A stretch of DNA of 64,000 bases from assembly GCA_001023535.1 (NCBI GenBank), contig CP011020.1, positions 5,278,508-5,342,507 of the forward strand. Direction: 5' to 3'. Position 1 is the first letter of the stretch; every line of letters starts with the position of its first letter. The DNA comes from Pseudomonas chlororaphis. Its GTDB lineage: Bacteria > Pseudomonadota > Gammaproteobacteria > Pseudomonadales > Pseudomonadaceae. A program made the position numbers and the translations under genes. Below the pieces are notes generated by a model that searched no databases, was not told the DNA's origin, and saw nothing but the letters and a program-made list of their open reading frames with translations. Below, piece by piece: positions 17,875 to 26,964 of this stretch.

Positions 17875-20672
17875 TGAACAGCCAGGCAGCCGGGCGCGTT
17901 CATGCCCATACGCCGACACTGACGGTCACCGACCCACGCGGGCTTGTCGTGCGGACGGTGGATTACTATCGATCCGTCGAAGGCGTGCAGGCCCAAGAGC
18001 GGGTCAACCGCAGTGCCTATGACGCGATGGGTCGCCTGGCCGGACAATGGGATCCGAGGTTGTGGCAGCTCACGGAGGAAGACGCCTCCACGCCGCCCAA
18101 CCTGATCAACCGTCACTCGCTGTCCGCCAAGGTGCTGGGCTCGATCAGTGTCGATGCCGGTGAACGGATCAGCCTGTTCGGCGATGGCGACCAACGGGTC
18201 CAAACCTGGGACAGCCGAGAGACTGAGCAATGGATCGAATACGACGATCTGCTGCGGCCATTGGCCATTTACGAACAGGGCAAGGACGAAGCCTCGCGTT
18301 GCACCGAGCGTTATGAATACGCTGATGCCAGTGCCGATTTCGCTGCTCGCAATCAATGCGGGCAAATGATCCGGCATGATGATCCGGCGGGCACCCAAAC
18401 ATTGGACGAGTACGCGCTGACCGGTGGCGTGCTCGAACAGACCCAGCGGTTTTTACACTCGCTGCAAACGCCGGATTGGCCGCCCACACTGCCTGAGCGC
18501 GATACGCTACTGGAGCCGACGGCGCAGGCGGCAACCAGCGCGACGCGGTTCAGTCCGCTGGGCGATGTGCTGGAACGGATGGACGCCAAAGGCAATCGGC
18601 AACTGTTCGATTACACCGTCGATGGCCTGTTGTTCGCGAGCCATCTGCAACTGAGCGGCCAGGCATCGCTTCAGACGCTGGTCAGTGATATCGCCTACAA
18701 CGCCTATGGCCAGGTCGAACAGGAAACGGCCGGTAACGGCGTTGTCAGCACCCTCGGTTACCGTGCCGAGGACGGACGCCTTCTGCGGTTGCACGCCGAG
18801 CGCAATGCCGAGGGTCCGCTGCAGGATCTTCGCTACGCCTACGATCCGGTGGGCAATGTGCTGAGCATCGAAGACGCTGCCTTGCCCATTCGCTACTTCG
18901 CCAACCAGCGGGTGGAACCGGCCAACCGTTATGAGCACGACAGCCTCTATCAGTTGATCCGGGCAACCGGCTGGGAAGCCGGGAGCGTCAGCCGAGGACC
19001 GCAATTCGACCGCTTCGCGGATCCACGCGCAGTCGCCAACTACCAGCAAACTTACCGCTACGACGCAGGTGGCAACCTGCTGGAACTGGTCCACACCGGC
19101 CCGCAACACCACAGCCGCACACTGACGGCCGCTCGCTACAGCAACCGTTGCCTGCCTGACCTGGATGACCGGCCGCCGACCGAAGAAGACATTGCCGCCG
19201 CGTTCGATGGCAACGGCAACTTGCTGGCACTGCAACCGGGGCAAGCGATGAGTTGGGATCTGCGCAATCAACTGCACGAGGTGCGCCCCGTCGAACGGGA
19301 AAGCGCTGACGATGACCGCGAACTGTACTGCTACGGTGGCGATGGCATGCGGCGACGCAAGGTCCGCTCCAGCCAAACCAATGCCCGTTCGCTGATTTCG
19401 GAAGTTCGCTATTTGCCAGGCCTGGAAATTCGCACTCACACGGGTACGGGCGAAGTGTTGCAAGTGATCTGCGTGCAAGCCGGACGCAGCGCCATGCAGG
19501 TACTGCACTGGGAAACCTCACCACCCGCCGGCATAAGCAACGACCAATATCGCTACAACCTGACCGACCATCTGGGTTCCAGCAGCCTGGAGCTGGATGG
19601 CGAGGCCGGAGTGATCAGCCAGGAAACCTACCATCCCTTCGGCGGTACGGCCTGGTTTGCCGGGCGCAGTGAGGTGGAGGCCAGCTACAAGACGGTGCGT
19701 TATTCGGGGAAAGAGCGGGATGCAACGGGACTTTATTATTATGGGCTCAGGTATTACGCACCCTGGTTGCAATGTTGGATCAGTCCAGATCCACTGGGGA
19801 ACGTGGACGGTTTGAATTTATTTTGTTTTGTCTCGAATTCACCCGTGAACTTTATTGATCAGCAAGGCGGCGTGAAATTTCCAGCCGCCTTGCTCGCTTC
19901 GGATGCAGTTCGAGGGCTCGTCAACGAAGCCCGATACCCCGAGGCTCTTTCAAGAGCACGCGCCGAGTCTGCTCCTGATGCTGCGGTAATCAATGCATGG
20001 GTACACTCTCTTATACCCTCGGTTGATATGACGTCTACGACCGTGTTTCAGTCAAGGAGCAGCAATAGCATTTATCAGGCTGATTCGGACGTGGAAGGAA
20101 TACAGTTTCTCATCAAGAAAATGCAATCGCCGAAAGAATCCCAAAGCGAGGCGTTTGCTTATGAGGTCAGTGAACGACTGGGCTTTCATTTTGTACCACC
20201 CACCCAGTACAAAGCCAAATCGATGATTCAACAACGAGTCATCAATATAAAAACAAATACTCAGGAACAAAAAGCGCTGCCTGAGTCCGCCAAGCTTTTC
20301 TATTTCCTGATCAATGAGTTTGATGATAATTCGGGCAATCAGTTATGGGACGCTCATCAAAATGTTTATTTGATCGATCATGAGGCTGCATTTTCCGAGC
20401 AAAAAAACCCGGTTTTCAACCTGCAAACTATCAATTTGGCAAATATTTTCGACGCAGAGCGTTGGGAGAAATTCAATAGCGTCAGCATTAAGGAATGGAA
20501 AAGCTTGATTACTGAAAAATACTCAACTTTGTCAAAAGGTGAGACTAACGCTTTTCTGGGAAGAATCAGAGACGCGCAAGCGGCGGTACAGCGAGGGATT
20601 GATCGCGAAGTGTTGAGCTTTGGCGTGAAACGCGGTTTTCTACAGCGGGCTTTCGGACGTAAAGCCGCCTAG
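17871..20672 (+). CDS. Tc toxin C component (TccC-like) with kinase-like C-terminal domain
   Basis: 933-residue Rhs-repeat protein. Residues 1 to about 667 are the conserved cocoon and protease part, ending in LTDHLGSSSLEL, RDATGLYYYGLRYYAPW (Arg616, Asp617) and NSPVNFIDQQGG. Residues 668-933 are the variable toxin, encoded by clearly more AT-rich DNA. In it, LIKKM (749-750 Lys), EAFAYEVSERLGFHFVPPT (760-778), INEFDDNSGNQL (Asp818/Asp819, Asn823) and VYLIDHEAAF (Asp836) follow the order ATP-lysine, catalytic loop, metal-binding Asp seen in PI3/4-kinase-like bacterial proteins. Known TccC toxins are ADP-ribosyltransferases. The kinase-like call is inference from motifs. ATG overlaps the B gene stop. 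Confidence 0.9.
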   Translation: MMNSQAAGRVHAHTPTLTVTDPRGLVVRTVDYYRSVEGVQAQERVNRSAYDAMGRLAGQWDPRLWQLTEEDASTPPNLINRHSLSAKVLGSISVDAGERISLFGDGDQRVQTWDSRETEQWIEYDDLLRPLAIYEQGKDEASRCTERYEYADASADFAARNQCGQMIRHDDPAGTQTLDEYALTGGVLEQTQRFLHSLQTPDWPPTLPERDTLLEPTAQAATSATRFSPLGDVLERMDAKGNRQLFDYTVDGLLFASHLQLSGQASLQTLVSDIAYNAYGQVEQETAGNGVVSTLGYRAEDGRLLRLHAERNAEGPLQDLRYAYDPVGNVLSIEDAALPIRYFANQRVEPANRYEHDSLYQLIRATGWEAGSVSRGPQFDRFADPRAVANYQQTYRYDAGGNLLELVHTGPQHHSRTLTAARYSNRCLPDLDDRPPTEEDIAAAFDGNGNLLALQPGQAMSWDLRNQLHEVRPVERESADDDRELYCYGGDGMRRRKVRSSQTNARSLISEVRYLPGLEIRTHTGTGEVLQVICVQAGRSAMQVLHWETSPPAGISNDQYRYNLTDHLGSSSLELDGEAGVISQETYHPFGGTAWFAGRSEVEASYKTVRYSGKERDATGLYYYGLRYYAPWLQCWISPDPLGNVDGLNLFCFVSNSPVNFIDQQGGVKFPAALLASDAVRGLVNEARYPEALSRARAESAPDAAVINAWVHSLIPSVDMTSTTVFQSRSSNSIYQADSDVEGIQFLIKKMQSPKESQSEAFAYEVSERLGFHFVPPTQYKAKSMIQQRVINIKTNTQEQKALPESAKLFYFLINEFDDNSGNQLWDAHQNVYLIDHEAAFSEQKNPVFNLQTINLANIFDAERWEKFNSVSIKEWKSLITEKYSTLSKGETNAFLGRIRDAQAAVQRGIDREVLSFGVKRGFLQRAFGRKAA

Positions 20673-20816
20673 GCTGTGTACGAAATAGTTTGAAACGCAG
20701 GTTAGGCAAGGCAAAAACCGGCGAGGAAGCGCAGTTGACTGGTTGTCAATGAGCATTCCGAGCCGGTTTTTAACGCCGCATAACCAAGTTTCAAGCTATT
20801 TCGTACATAGCCTAGG
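20668..20816. repeat. 149-bp hairpin element with long terminal inverted repeats (MITE-like)
   Basis: The element begins CCTAGGCTGTGTACGAAATA and ends in the inverse GCTATTTCGTACATAGCC plus TAGG. A second inner inverted pair is AAAAACCGGC and GCCGGTTTTT. The whole segment can fold on itself, has no coding capacity, and CCTAGG is at both ends. It starts inside the stop codon of tccC. It may be a MITE-type insertion that now serves as a terminator. Confidence 0.7.
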
Positions 20817-20865
20817 CTGTGCCACGGGTGAAACGATTTGCGTCCCCCACCACGGAGGGACGCAT

Positions 20866-22314
20866 TTAATCTGAAGTCAAGGTTCGCAGCCCAACCAATC
20901 GCCCTGCCAACACCTTCGCCTGACTCGCCACATCAGTCACGGCGGTACTTTCCCACCACATCCCCCGCAGTGGCGGACCCATGGCGAACAGCCGGTCGGC
21001 GGGCTCACCCCGGGCGTCGAGCACCGCACCGTCGGGCCTTGCGGCGATGCCCAGGGCCAGTGGGCCGGGCTGGATCAGGCCACGGGCCAGCAGTTGCTGC
21101 GGCAATGGCCGGGCCACCCGGCGCCAGTCGTATTCGATGCCACTGGAGTTGATCAACGCAGCGCCCTGCACCACGGTTGTCTCGGCTTCGCCGCGCCGAC
21201 GGAGGCGAATTGCGACGGTGCCCTCGGCCGACTCGACCAGCCCCTTGAACGACGCCGCCTGAATCCGCAACCGCCCTTCCCCGTGCAGACGCGCCACCAG
21301 TTGCGCACTCAACGGCGGCGAACGATGGTGATGGCTCTCCCACCAGGGACGAATATGCCGCACGAACTGTCGGCGCTGTACATCGCTGGCCTGGCTCCAC
21401 AAGCGCCCGATATGGGCGCGTACCGTGTCCAGCGGCGCCTGCCAATCGATGCCTTGGGCCTGGGCCTGGCGGCACTGGTGACGCAACGCGCGCATCAGTT
21501 GGCGCGGCGAACGCAGGCTGTGGTCTTCGGCAAGAAAGTCCGCCCACGCCGGCGGTTGGCGGCGCACATGCGGCAACAGCCCATGGCGGGAAAACACTTC
21601 GATGGGCCCACGGTGCCCGGCCTGTTCCAACGACACCACCGCATCGACCATGGTCAGCCCCGAGCCGATGATCAGCACCGTGGCCTGGGGATCGAGCTGG
21701 CGCATCGCGGCCACGTCCCAAGGGTCCAGGGCTGCGGCGTTCAAGCCGCTGGATTCGGTCTGCGGCGTTCGCGCCGCAGGGAACATGCCGGTGGCCAGCA
21801 CGGCGAAACGCCCGCGCAGGACCTGGCCGTCATTCAGCGTCAGCAACACCGCACCCTCGACAAGCTGCAGATCCACCACCTCCCCGCGCACGTGCTCGGC
21901 CACGGAGCCGTGCTGAGCGCCGACCGCCCGGGCCTCGTCCAGGCGTTGTTGCACGTACAGGCCAAAGATTCCCCGCGGTGGAAACAGTTCGCTGATCGGC
22001 ACGTGCTGCTGATCCGACTCGGGCCAGCCACCGGCCTCGATGAACGCGGTGAGCCATTGGGTCAGGTCATCGGCGTTGTCGGGATCGACGCTCATCCGCG
22101 CTGCGTTACCGTTCAGGGTATGCCCCAGTTCCACGGCGCTATAGGCCTCGCCTCGGCCCAGCTCGCTGCGTGGCTCGACCACCAGGACCTCACGGCGGCC
22201 CGGCAGGCGCAGCAATTGCGCCGCCAGCAAGGCACCGCTCAGGCCGCCGCCGACAATGATCACATCGGCTTCACGGGCAATGTCCTTCGCCTGTTGCTCC
22301 GGCGCTGTCTGCAT
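20866..22314 (-). CDS. FAD-NAD(P)-binding oxidoreductase
   Basis: 482-residue flavoprotein of the FAD-NAD(P)-binding (HcpB/YdhS-like) group. The N-terminal dinucleotide motif is VIIVGGGLSGALLAAQLL; a second one, VLIIGSGLTMVDAVVSL, lies near residue 215; LATGMFP is the family's conserved linker. The role may be oxidation or hydroxylation of an unknown small molecule. It has a GGAGAG leader and lies 19 bases after the XRE-cupin gene on the same strand, so the regulator and enzyme are probably cotranscribed. Confidence 0.85.
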   Translation of the reverse strand: MQTAPEQQAKDIAREADVIIVGGGLSGALLAAQLLRLPGRREVLVVEPRSELGRGEAYSAVELGHTLNGNAARMSVDPDNADDLTQWLTAFIEAGGWPESDQQHVPISELFPPRGIFGLYVQQRLDEARAVGAQHGSVAEHVRGEVVDLQLVEGAVLLTLNDGQVLRGRFAVLATGMFPAARTPQTESSGLNAAALDPWDVAAMRQLDPQATVLIIGSGLTMVDAVVSLEQAGHRGPIEVFSRHGLLPHVRRQPPAWADFLAEDHSLRSPRQLMRALRHQCRQAQAQGIDWQAPLDTVRAHIGRLWSQASDVQRRQFVRHIRPWWESHHHRSPPLSAQLVARLHGEGRLRIQAASFKGLVESAEGTVAIRLRRRGEAETTVVQGAALINSSGIEYDWRRVARPLPQQLLARGLIQPGPLALGIAARPDGAVLDARGEPADRLFAMGPPLRGMWWESTAVTDVASQAKVLAGRLVGLRTLTSD

Positions 22315-22333
22315 ACCGCTCTCCCCCCAGGCT

Positions 22334-22909
22334 TCAAATCACCACGTTGCGTACAAATCGCACCGCCACCGGCCCCTCATTGCGATAGGCGTGGGGCTGG
22401 TTGCTGGCGAACATGAAAAACTCACCGGCACCGATCTGCCGCGCTTCGTCGCCCAGCAGCAGCGTCAGGCAACCCTCGAACACATAGAGCTGCTCGCTCC
22501 AACCGTCGGCGTCGGGTTCAGAAGGATAATGCTCTCCGGGCTCCAGGCGCCATTCCCAGAGTTCGACCTCGCGGCTGGCAGTGGCCTTGGCCAGCAACAC
22601 CGCCTTGCTGCCGGGGAAAGTACCGGCCCAGGCCAGTTCATTGATGCGGCTGGGGTCACGGGCATCGGGGGCCTGGATCAGGTCGCTGAAGGCCACGTCG
22701 AGGGCTTCGGCGACGCGGTCCAGGGTGGTCAGGCTGACATTCTTCTCGCCGGCTTCGATCGCCACCAGCATTCGCCGGCTGACCCCGGACCGCTCCGCCA
22801 ATGCACTCTGGCTGAGCTGCGCGGCATGCCGCAGGCGGCGGACATTCTGGCTGACGTGTTGCAGGACGGACGCCCGCTGGCCGGATTCTTTGTGCACTAT
22901 ATTGCTCAC
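22334..22909 (-). CDS. XRE-family regulator with C-terminal cupin
   Basis: About 191 residues. An N-terminal HTH (VRRLRHAAQLSQSALAERSGVSRRMLVAIEAGEKN) is followed by a single cupin domain (SEQLYVFEGCLTLLLGDEARQIGAGEFFMFASNQPHAYRN). Such proteins repress nearby genes and sense a small ligand in the cupin. The start is uncertain: GTG at 22909 is taken because homologues begin about this far before the HTH. The frame is open far upstream through the divergent DMT gene, which cannot be used. It probably controls the divergent exporter and the downstream flavoprotein. Confidence 0.85.
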   Translation of the reverse strand: MSNIVHKESGQRASVLQHVSQNVRRLRHAAQLSQSALAERSGVSRRMLVAIEAGEKNVSLTTLDRVAEALDVAFSDLIQAPDARDPSRINELAWAGTFPGSKAVLLAKATASREVELWEWRLEPGEHYPSEPDADGWSEQLYVFEGCLTLLLGDEARQIGAGEFFMFASNQPHAYRNEGPVAVRFVRNVVI

Positions 22910-22924
22910 ATGCTGGGGCTGCGC

Positions 22925-22932
22925 ATTATACT
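22925..22932. promoter_or_regulatory. Overlapping divergent -10 elements
   Basis: On the minus strand 22925-22930 reads TATAAT, and on the plus strand 22927-22932 reads TATACT. The former would start transcription only about nine bases before the GTG of the XRE-cupin gene. The latter lies about 50 bases before the exporter gene. The -35 regions are poor, so this is only suggestive. Confidence 0.4.
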
Positions 22933-22981
22933 GCCCAACTTCGGACGCATTGTGCGTCTGCCTCATGTGGCGTGCAAGGTC

Positions 22982-23914
22982 ATGGCATCGGTGAACTCCC
23001 CTCAAGCTTCCCCTCGTTTCTCTCGATTCAACAAGGCCGAATGCGTGCTGGTGCTGATCACCATGATCTGGGGCGGGACATTCCTGCTGGTGCAGCACGC
23101 CATGACAGTCAGCGGGCCGATGTTTTTCGTCGGCTTGCGCTTCGCCGCGGCGGCGGCATTCGTGGCGCTGTTCTCGTGGCGTCACCTGCGAAACCTGACC
23201 CTGTTCGAACTCAAGGCCGGAGGTTTCATCGGTGTGGCGATCATGCTCGGCTATGGCTTGCAAACCGTTGGCTTGCAGACGATCCCCAGCAGCCAGTCGG
23301 CGTTCATCACCGCGCTCTACGTGCCTTTCGTACCGCTGTTGCAGTGGCTGGTGCTGGGCCGCCGGCCAGGCTTGATGCCCAGCATCGGCATCATGCTGGC
23401 GTTCACCGGGCTGATGCTGGTATCGGGCCCGGCCGGGGCCTCGTTGAATTTCAGCGCCGGTGAAATCGCCACGCTGATCAGCGCCATCGCGATTGCCGCC
23501 GAGATCATCCTGATCAGCGCCTACGCCGGCCAGGTCGATGTGCGCCGGGTGACCGTGGTGCAACTGGCAAGCACGGCGGCGCTGGCGTTCCTGATGGTGG
23601 TGCCCACCCAGGAAAGGCTTCCGGAATTTTCCTGGCTGCTGCTGTTCAGCGCCGTCGGCCTGGGGGCAGCGAGCGCAGCGATCCAGGTGGCGATGAACTG
23701 GGCGCAGAAAAGTGTCTCGCCGACCCGCGCCACGCTGATCTACGCCGGCGAGCCGGTCTGGGCCGGTATCGCCGGGCGCCTGGCGGGCGAGCGGTTGCCG
23801 GCGATTGCCTTGTTCGGCGCGGCCCTGATCGTGGCGGCGGTGATTGTCAGTGAGTTGAAAACCCGAGGCAAAGGCGTGATCGAGGCGGATGAAGTTCTGG
23901 AGCGCGAGGGCTGA
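22982..23914 (+). CDS. DMT-superfamily (EamA) exporter
   Basis: 310-residue inner-membrane protein with about ten hydrophobic segments in two EamA repeats. Typical marks are MIWGGTFLLVQ near the N-terminus, LQTIPSSQSAFITALYVPFVPLLQW at the end of the first half, and SPTRATLIYAGEPVWAGIAG in the second. These are drug/metabolite transporters that move amino acids or small metabolites. It is divergent from the XRE-cupin regulator, with short spacing, which suggests regulation by that protein. The substrate is unknown. The ATG has a modest AAGG leader. Confidence 0.88.
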   Translation: MASVNSPQASPRFSRFNKAECVLVLITMIWGGTFLLVQHAMTVSGPMFFVGLRFAAAAAFVALFSWRHLRNLTLFELKAGGFIGVAIMLGYGLQTVGLQTIPSSQSAFITALYVPFVPLLQWLVLGRRPGLMPSIGIMLAFTGLMLVSGPAGASLNFSAGEIATLISAIAIAAEIILISAYAGQVDVRRVTVVQLASTAALAFLMVVPTQERLPEFSWLLLFSAVGLGAASAAIQVAMNWAQKSVSPTRATLIYAGEPVWAGIAGRLAGERLPAIALFGAALIVAAVIVSELKTRGKGVIEADEVLEREG

Positions 23915-23983
23915 GACAGCCCTCTGAACCGGCAAAGTCGGAAAACTCCACCTATCTTGTAGGATTCTGCGACACCCTCGCGG

Positions 23984-24012
23984 TTGGTGATCCGGGTCAG
24001 GGCACGTATGAT
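23984..24012 (+). promoter_or_regulatory. Candidate sigma70 promoter of the mrp operon
   Basis: TTGGTG at 23984-23989 and TATGAT at 24007-24012 are separated by 17 bases, giving a predicted start about 25 bases before the mrpA ATG. Confidence 0.5.
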
Positions 24013-24042
24013 CCTTGAGAACCTACCGCCGAATAGAAGCCT

Positions 24043-26964
24043 ATGTCACTGATAGTTCTATTGCTTTTGCCCTTCATCGGCAGCTGTGTCGCGGCACTGC
24101 TGCCGCATAACGCCCGTAACGCTGAATCGCTGCTGGCAGGCCTCGTGGCCCTCGTCGGCACCGTGCAGGTAGCCTTGTTGTACCCGCAGATCGCCGACGG
24201 CGGTGTGATCCGCGAGACCTATTCCTGGCTGCCGAGCCTGGGCCTGGACTTCGTCCTGCGCCTGGACGGCTTCGCCTGGCTGTTTTCATTGTTGGTGCTG
24301 GGCATCGGTACGCTGGTGTCGTTGTACGCGCGCTACTACATGTCGCCGGACGATCCGGTGCCGCGCTTCTTCGCTTTTTTCCTGGCGTTCATGGGCGCCA
24401 TGCTCGGCCTGGTGATCTCTGGCAACCTGATCCAGATGGTGTTTTTCTGGGAACTGACCAGCCTCTTTTCCTTCCTGCTGATCGGCTACTGGCACCATCG
24501 CGCCGATGCCCGCCGTGGCGCCTACATGGCCTTGATGGTGACCGGGGCCGGCGGCCTCTGTCTGTTGGCCGGGGTGATGCTACTCGGCCATGTCGTCGGC
24601 AGCTATGACCTGGACAAGGTCCTGGCCGCCGGCGAACTGATTCGGGCCCATGCCCTCTACCCCATCCTGCTGGCGCTGATCCTGATCGGCGCCTTGAGCA
24701 AAAGCGCACAATTCCCCTTCCATTTCTGGCTTCCCCACGCCATGGCCGCGCCCACGCCGGTGTCGGCGTATCTGCACTCGGCCACCATGGTCAAGGCCGG
24801 GGTGTTTCTGCTGGCGCGCCTGTGGCCGTCGCTGTCGGGCAGTGAAGAATGGTTCTACATCGTCGGCGGCGCCGGTGCCTGTACGTTGCTGCTGGGCGCC
24901 TATTGCGCGATGTTCCAGAATGACCTCAAGGGCCTGCTGGCCTACTCCACCATCAGCCACCTCGGGCTGATCACCCTGCTGTTGGGCCTCAACAGCCCGC
25001 TGGCGGCCGTGGCGGCGGTGTTCCATATCCTCAACCACGCCACGTTCAAGGCCTCGCTGTTCATGGCGGCCGGGATCATCGACCACGAAAGCGGCACCCG
25101 CGACATCCGCAAGCTCAGCGGCCTGGTCCGGTTGATCCCGTTCACCGCGACGCTGGCCATGGTCGCCAGCGCGGCAATGGCCGGGGTCCCGTTGCTCAAC
25201 GGCTTTCTGTCCAAGGAAATGTTCTTCGCCGAGACGGTGTTCATTTCCGCCACGGCCTGGGTCGAACTGGCGCTGCCGATCATCGCCACCATCGCCGGGA
25301 CTTTCAGCGTCGCCTATTCTCTGCGTTTCACCGTGGACGTGTTCTTCGGCCCCGCCGCCACCGACCTTCCCCACACCCCCCACGAGCCGCCGCGCTGGAT
25401 GCGCGCACCGGTGGAACTGCTGGTGTTCACCTGCCTGCTGGTGGGGATTTTCCCGGCCCAGGTGGTCGGTTCCCTGTTGGCGGCGGCGGCATTGCCCGTG
25501 GTGGGCGGCACGCTGCCCGAGTACAGCCTGGCGATCTGGCACGGCCTCAATGCGCCGATGATCATGAGCCTGGTGGCAATGTCCGGCGGCATCGTGCTGT
25601 ACCTGCTGCTGCGCAATCAGTTCAGGCTGGGGCACATCAAGCACCCGCCATTCATTGGCCGGCTCAGCGGCAAGCGCCTGTTCGAGCGCTGCCTGGTGTT
25701 GATGATGCGCCAGGGCCGGCGCCTGGAGCGGCGGATCAGCACCCGTCGCCTGCAAGCCCAATTGTTCTGGCTGGTCCTGGCCGCGCTGCTGGCGGGGCTG
25801 ATCCCGATGCTGCACAGCTCGCTGGTCTGGGGCGATCGGCCGAAGATCCCCGGCTCCATCGTGTTCGTCACCCTGTGGGTGCTGGCGATCGCCTGTGCCG
25901 TGGGCGCGGCCTGGCAAGCCAAGTACCACCGGCTGGCGGCCCTGACCATGGTCAGTGTCTGCGGGCTGATGACCTGCGTGACCTTCGTCTGGTTCTCCGC
26001 CCCCGACCTGGCCCTGACCCAACTGGTGGTGGAAGTGGTGACCACGGTGTTGATCCTGCTCGGGCTGCGCTGGCTGCCGCGACGGATCGAAGACGCCTCG
26101 CCGTTGCCCAACAGTGAACGCCGCGCACGCATTCGCCGCCTGCGGGACTTGTTGCTGTCCATCGCGGTGGGCGGCGGCATGGCGTTGCTGTCCTACGCGA
26201 TGCTGACGCGCCAGACGCCCAACGACATTTCCTCGTTCTACCTGAGCCGGGCCCTGCCCGAAGGCGGCGGCAGCAACGTGGTGAACGTGATGCTGGTGGA
26301 CTTCCGCGGCTTCGACACCCTGGGGGAAATCACCGTGCTGGTGGCGGTGGCGCTGGCGGTGTTCGCCTTGCTGCGACGTTTCCGCCCGCCGAAGGAAAGC
26401 ATGCAGTTGCCGGCGCAACAACGCCTGCTGGCGCCGGACGTGGTCACCGACCTGGTCAACCCGCGCCAGGCCAGCGACACCGCATTGGGCTTCATGATGG
26501 TGCCGTCGGTGCTGGTGCGCCTGCTGCTGCCGATTGCCCTGGTGGTTTCGTTCTATCTGTTCATGCGTGGCCACAACCAACCGGGCGGCGGTTTCGTCGC
26601 CGGATTGGTGATGTCGGTGGCGTTCATTCTCCAGTACATGGTGGCCGGCACCCAGTGGGTCGAGGCCCAGATGAGCCTGCGGCCGTTGCGCTGGATGGGC
26701 ACCGGCTTGCTGTTCGCCACCGTCACGGGCCTGGGGGCGATGGCCGTCGGCTACCCGTTCCTGACCACGCACACCTGGCACTTCAACCTGCCGCTGCTGG
26801 GTGACATTCACCTGGCCAGCGCCCTGTTCTTCGACATTGGCGTATACGCCGTGGTGGTCGGCTCGACCCTGTTGATCCTCACCGCCCTGGCCCACCAATC
26901 GGTGCGCGCGCACAAACCGGGCCTGCAGGCCAAAGCCGCCCCTCTCAAAGGAGCCACTGCCTGA
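24043..26964 (+). CDS. mrpA: Mrp-type Na+/H+ antiporter subunit A (fused A and B)
   Basis: 973-residue inner-membrane protein. The N-terminal two thirds is a NuoL-like proton channel with many helices, including KSAQFPFHFWLPHAMAAPTPVSAYLHSATMVKAG. The C-terminal part adds the MrpB (MnhB) domain, marked by MRGHNQPGGGFVAGLV near residue 850. This A-B fusion is usual for Pseudomonas (also called pha or sha). With subunits C-G it forms a multisubunit antiporter that exports Na+ or K+ using the proton gradient, for alkaline and salt tolerance. It is the first gene of a six-gene operon whose genes overlap by 1-4 bases. Confidence 0.95.
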   Translation: MSLIVLLLLPFIGSCVAALLPHNARNAESLLAGLVALVGTVQVALLYPQIADGGVIRETYSWLPSLGLDFVLRLDGFAWLFSLLVLGIGTLVSLYARYYMSPDDPVPRFFAFFLAFMGAMLGLVISGNLIQMVFFWELTSLFSFLLIGYWHHRADARRGAYMALMVTGAGGLCLLAGVMLLGHVVGSYDLDKVLAAGELIRAHALYPILLALILIGALSKSAQFPFHFWLPHAMAAPTPVSAYLHSATMVKAGVFLLARLWPSLSGSEEWFYIVGGAGACTLLLGAYCAMFQNDLKGLLAYSTISHLGLITLLLGLNSPLAAVAAVFHILNHATFKASLFMAAGIIDHESGTRDIRKLSGLVRLIPFTATLAMVASAAMAGVPLLNGFLSKEMFFAETVFISATAWVELALPIIATIAGTFSVAYSLRFTVDVFFGPAATDLPHTPHEPPRWMRAPVELLVFTCLLVGIFPAQVVGSLLAAAALPVVGGTLPEYSLAIWHGLNAPMIMSLVAMSGGIVLYLLLRNQFRLGHIKHPPFIGRLSGKRLFERCLVLMMRQGRRLERRISTRRLQAQLFWLVLAALLAGLIPMLHSSLVWGDRPKIPGSIVFVTLWVLAIACAVGAAWQAKYHRLAALTMVSVCGLMTCVTFVWFSAPDLALTQLVVEVVTTVLILLGLRWLPRRIEDASPLPNSERRARIRRLRDLLLSIAVGGGMALLSYAMLTRQTPNDISSFYLSRALPEGGGSNVVNVMLVDFRGFDTLGEITVLVAVALAVFALLRRFRPPKESMQLPAQQRLLAPDVVTDLVNPRQASDTALGFMMVPSVLVRLLLPIALVVSFYLFMRGHNQPGGGFVAGLVMSVAFILQYMVAGTQWVEAQMSLRPLRWMGTGLLFATVTGLGAMAVGYPFLTTHTWHFNLPLLGDIHLASALFFDIGVYAVVVGSTLLILTALAHQSVRAHKPGLQAKAAPLKGATA

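Noticed and set aside
24580..26913. Long antisense frame (about 777 codons) opposite mrpA
   Set aside because: The composition is His/Gln/Arg-rich as expected for an antisense reading of a high-GC membrane-protein gene; there is no motif or ribosome site.
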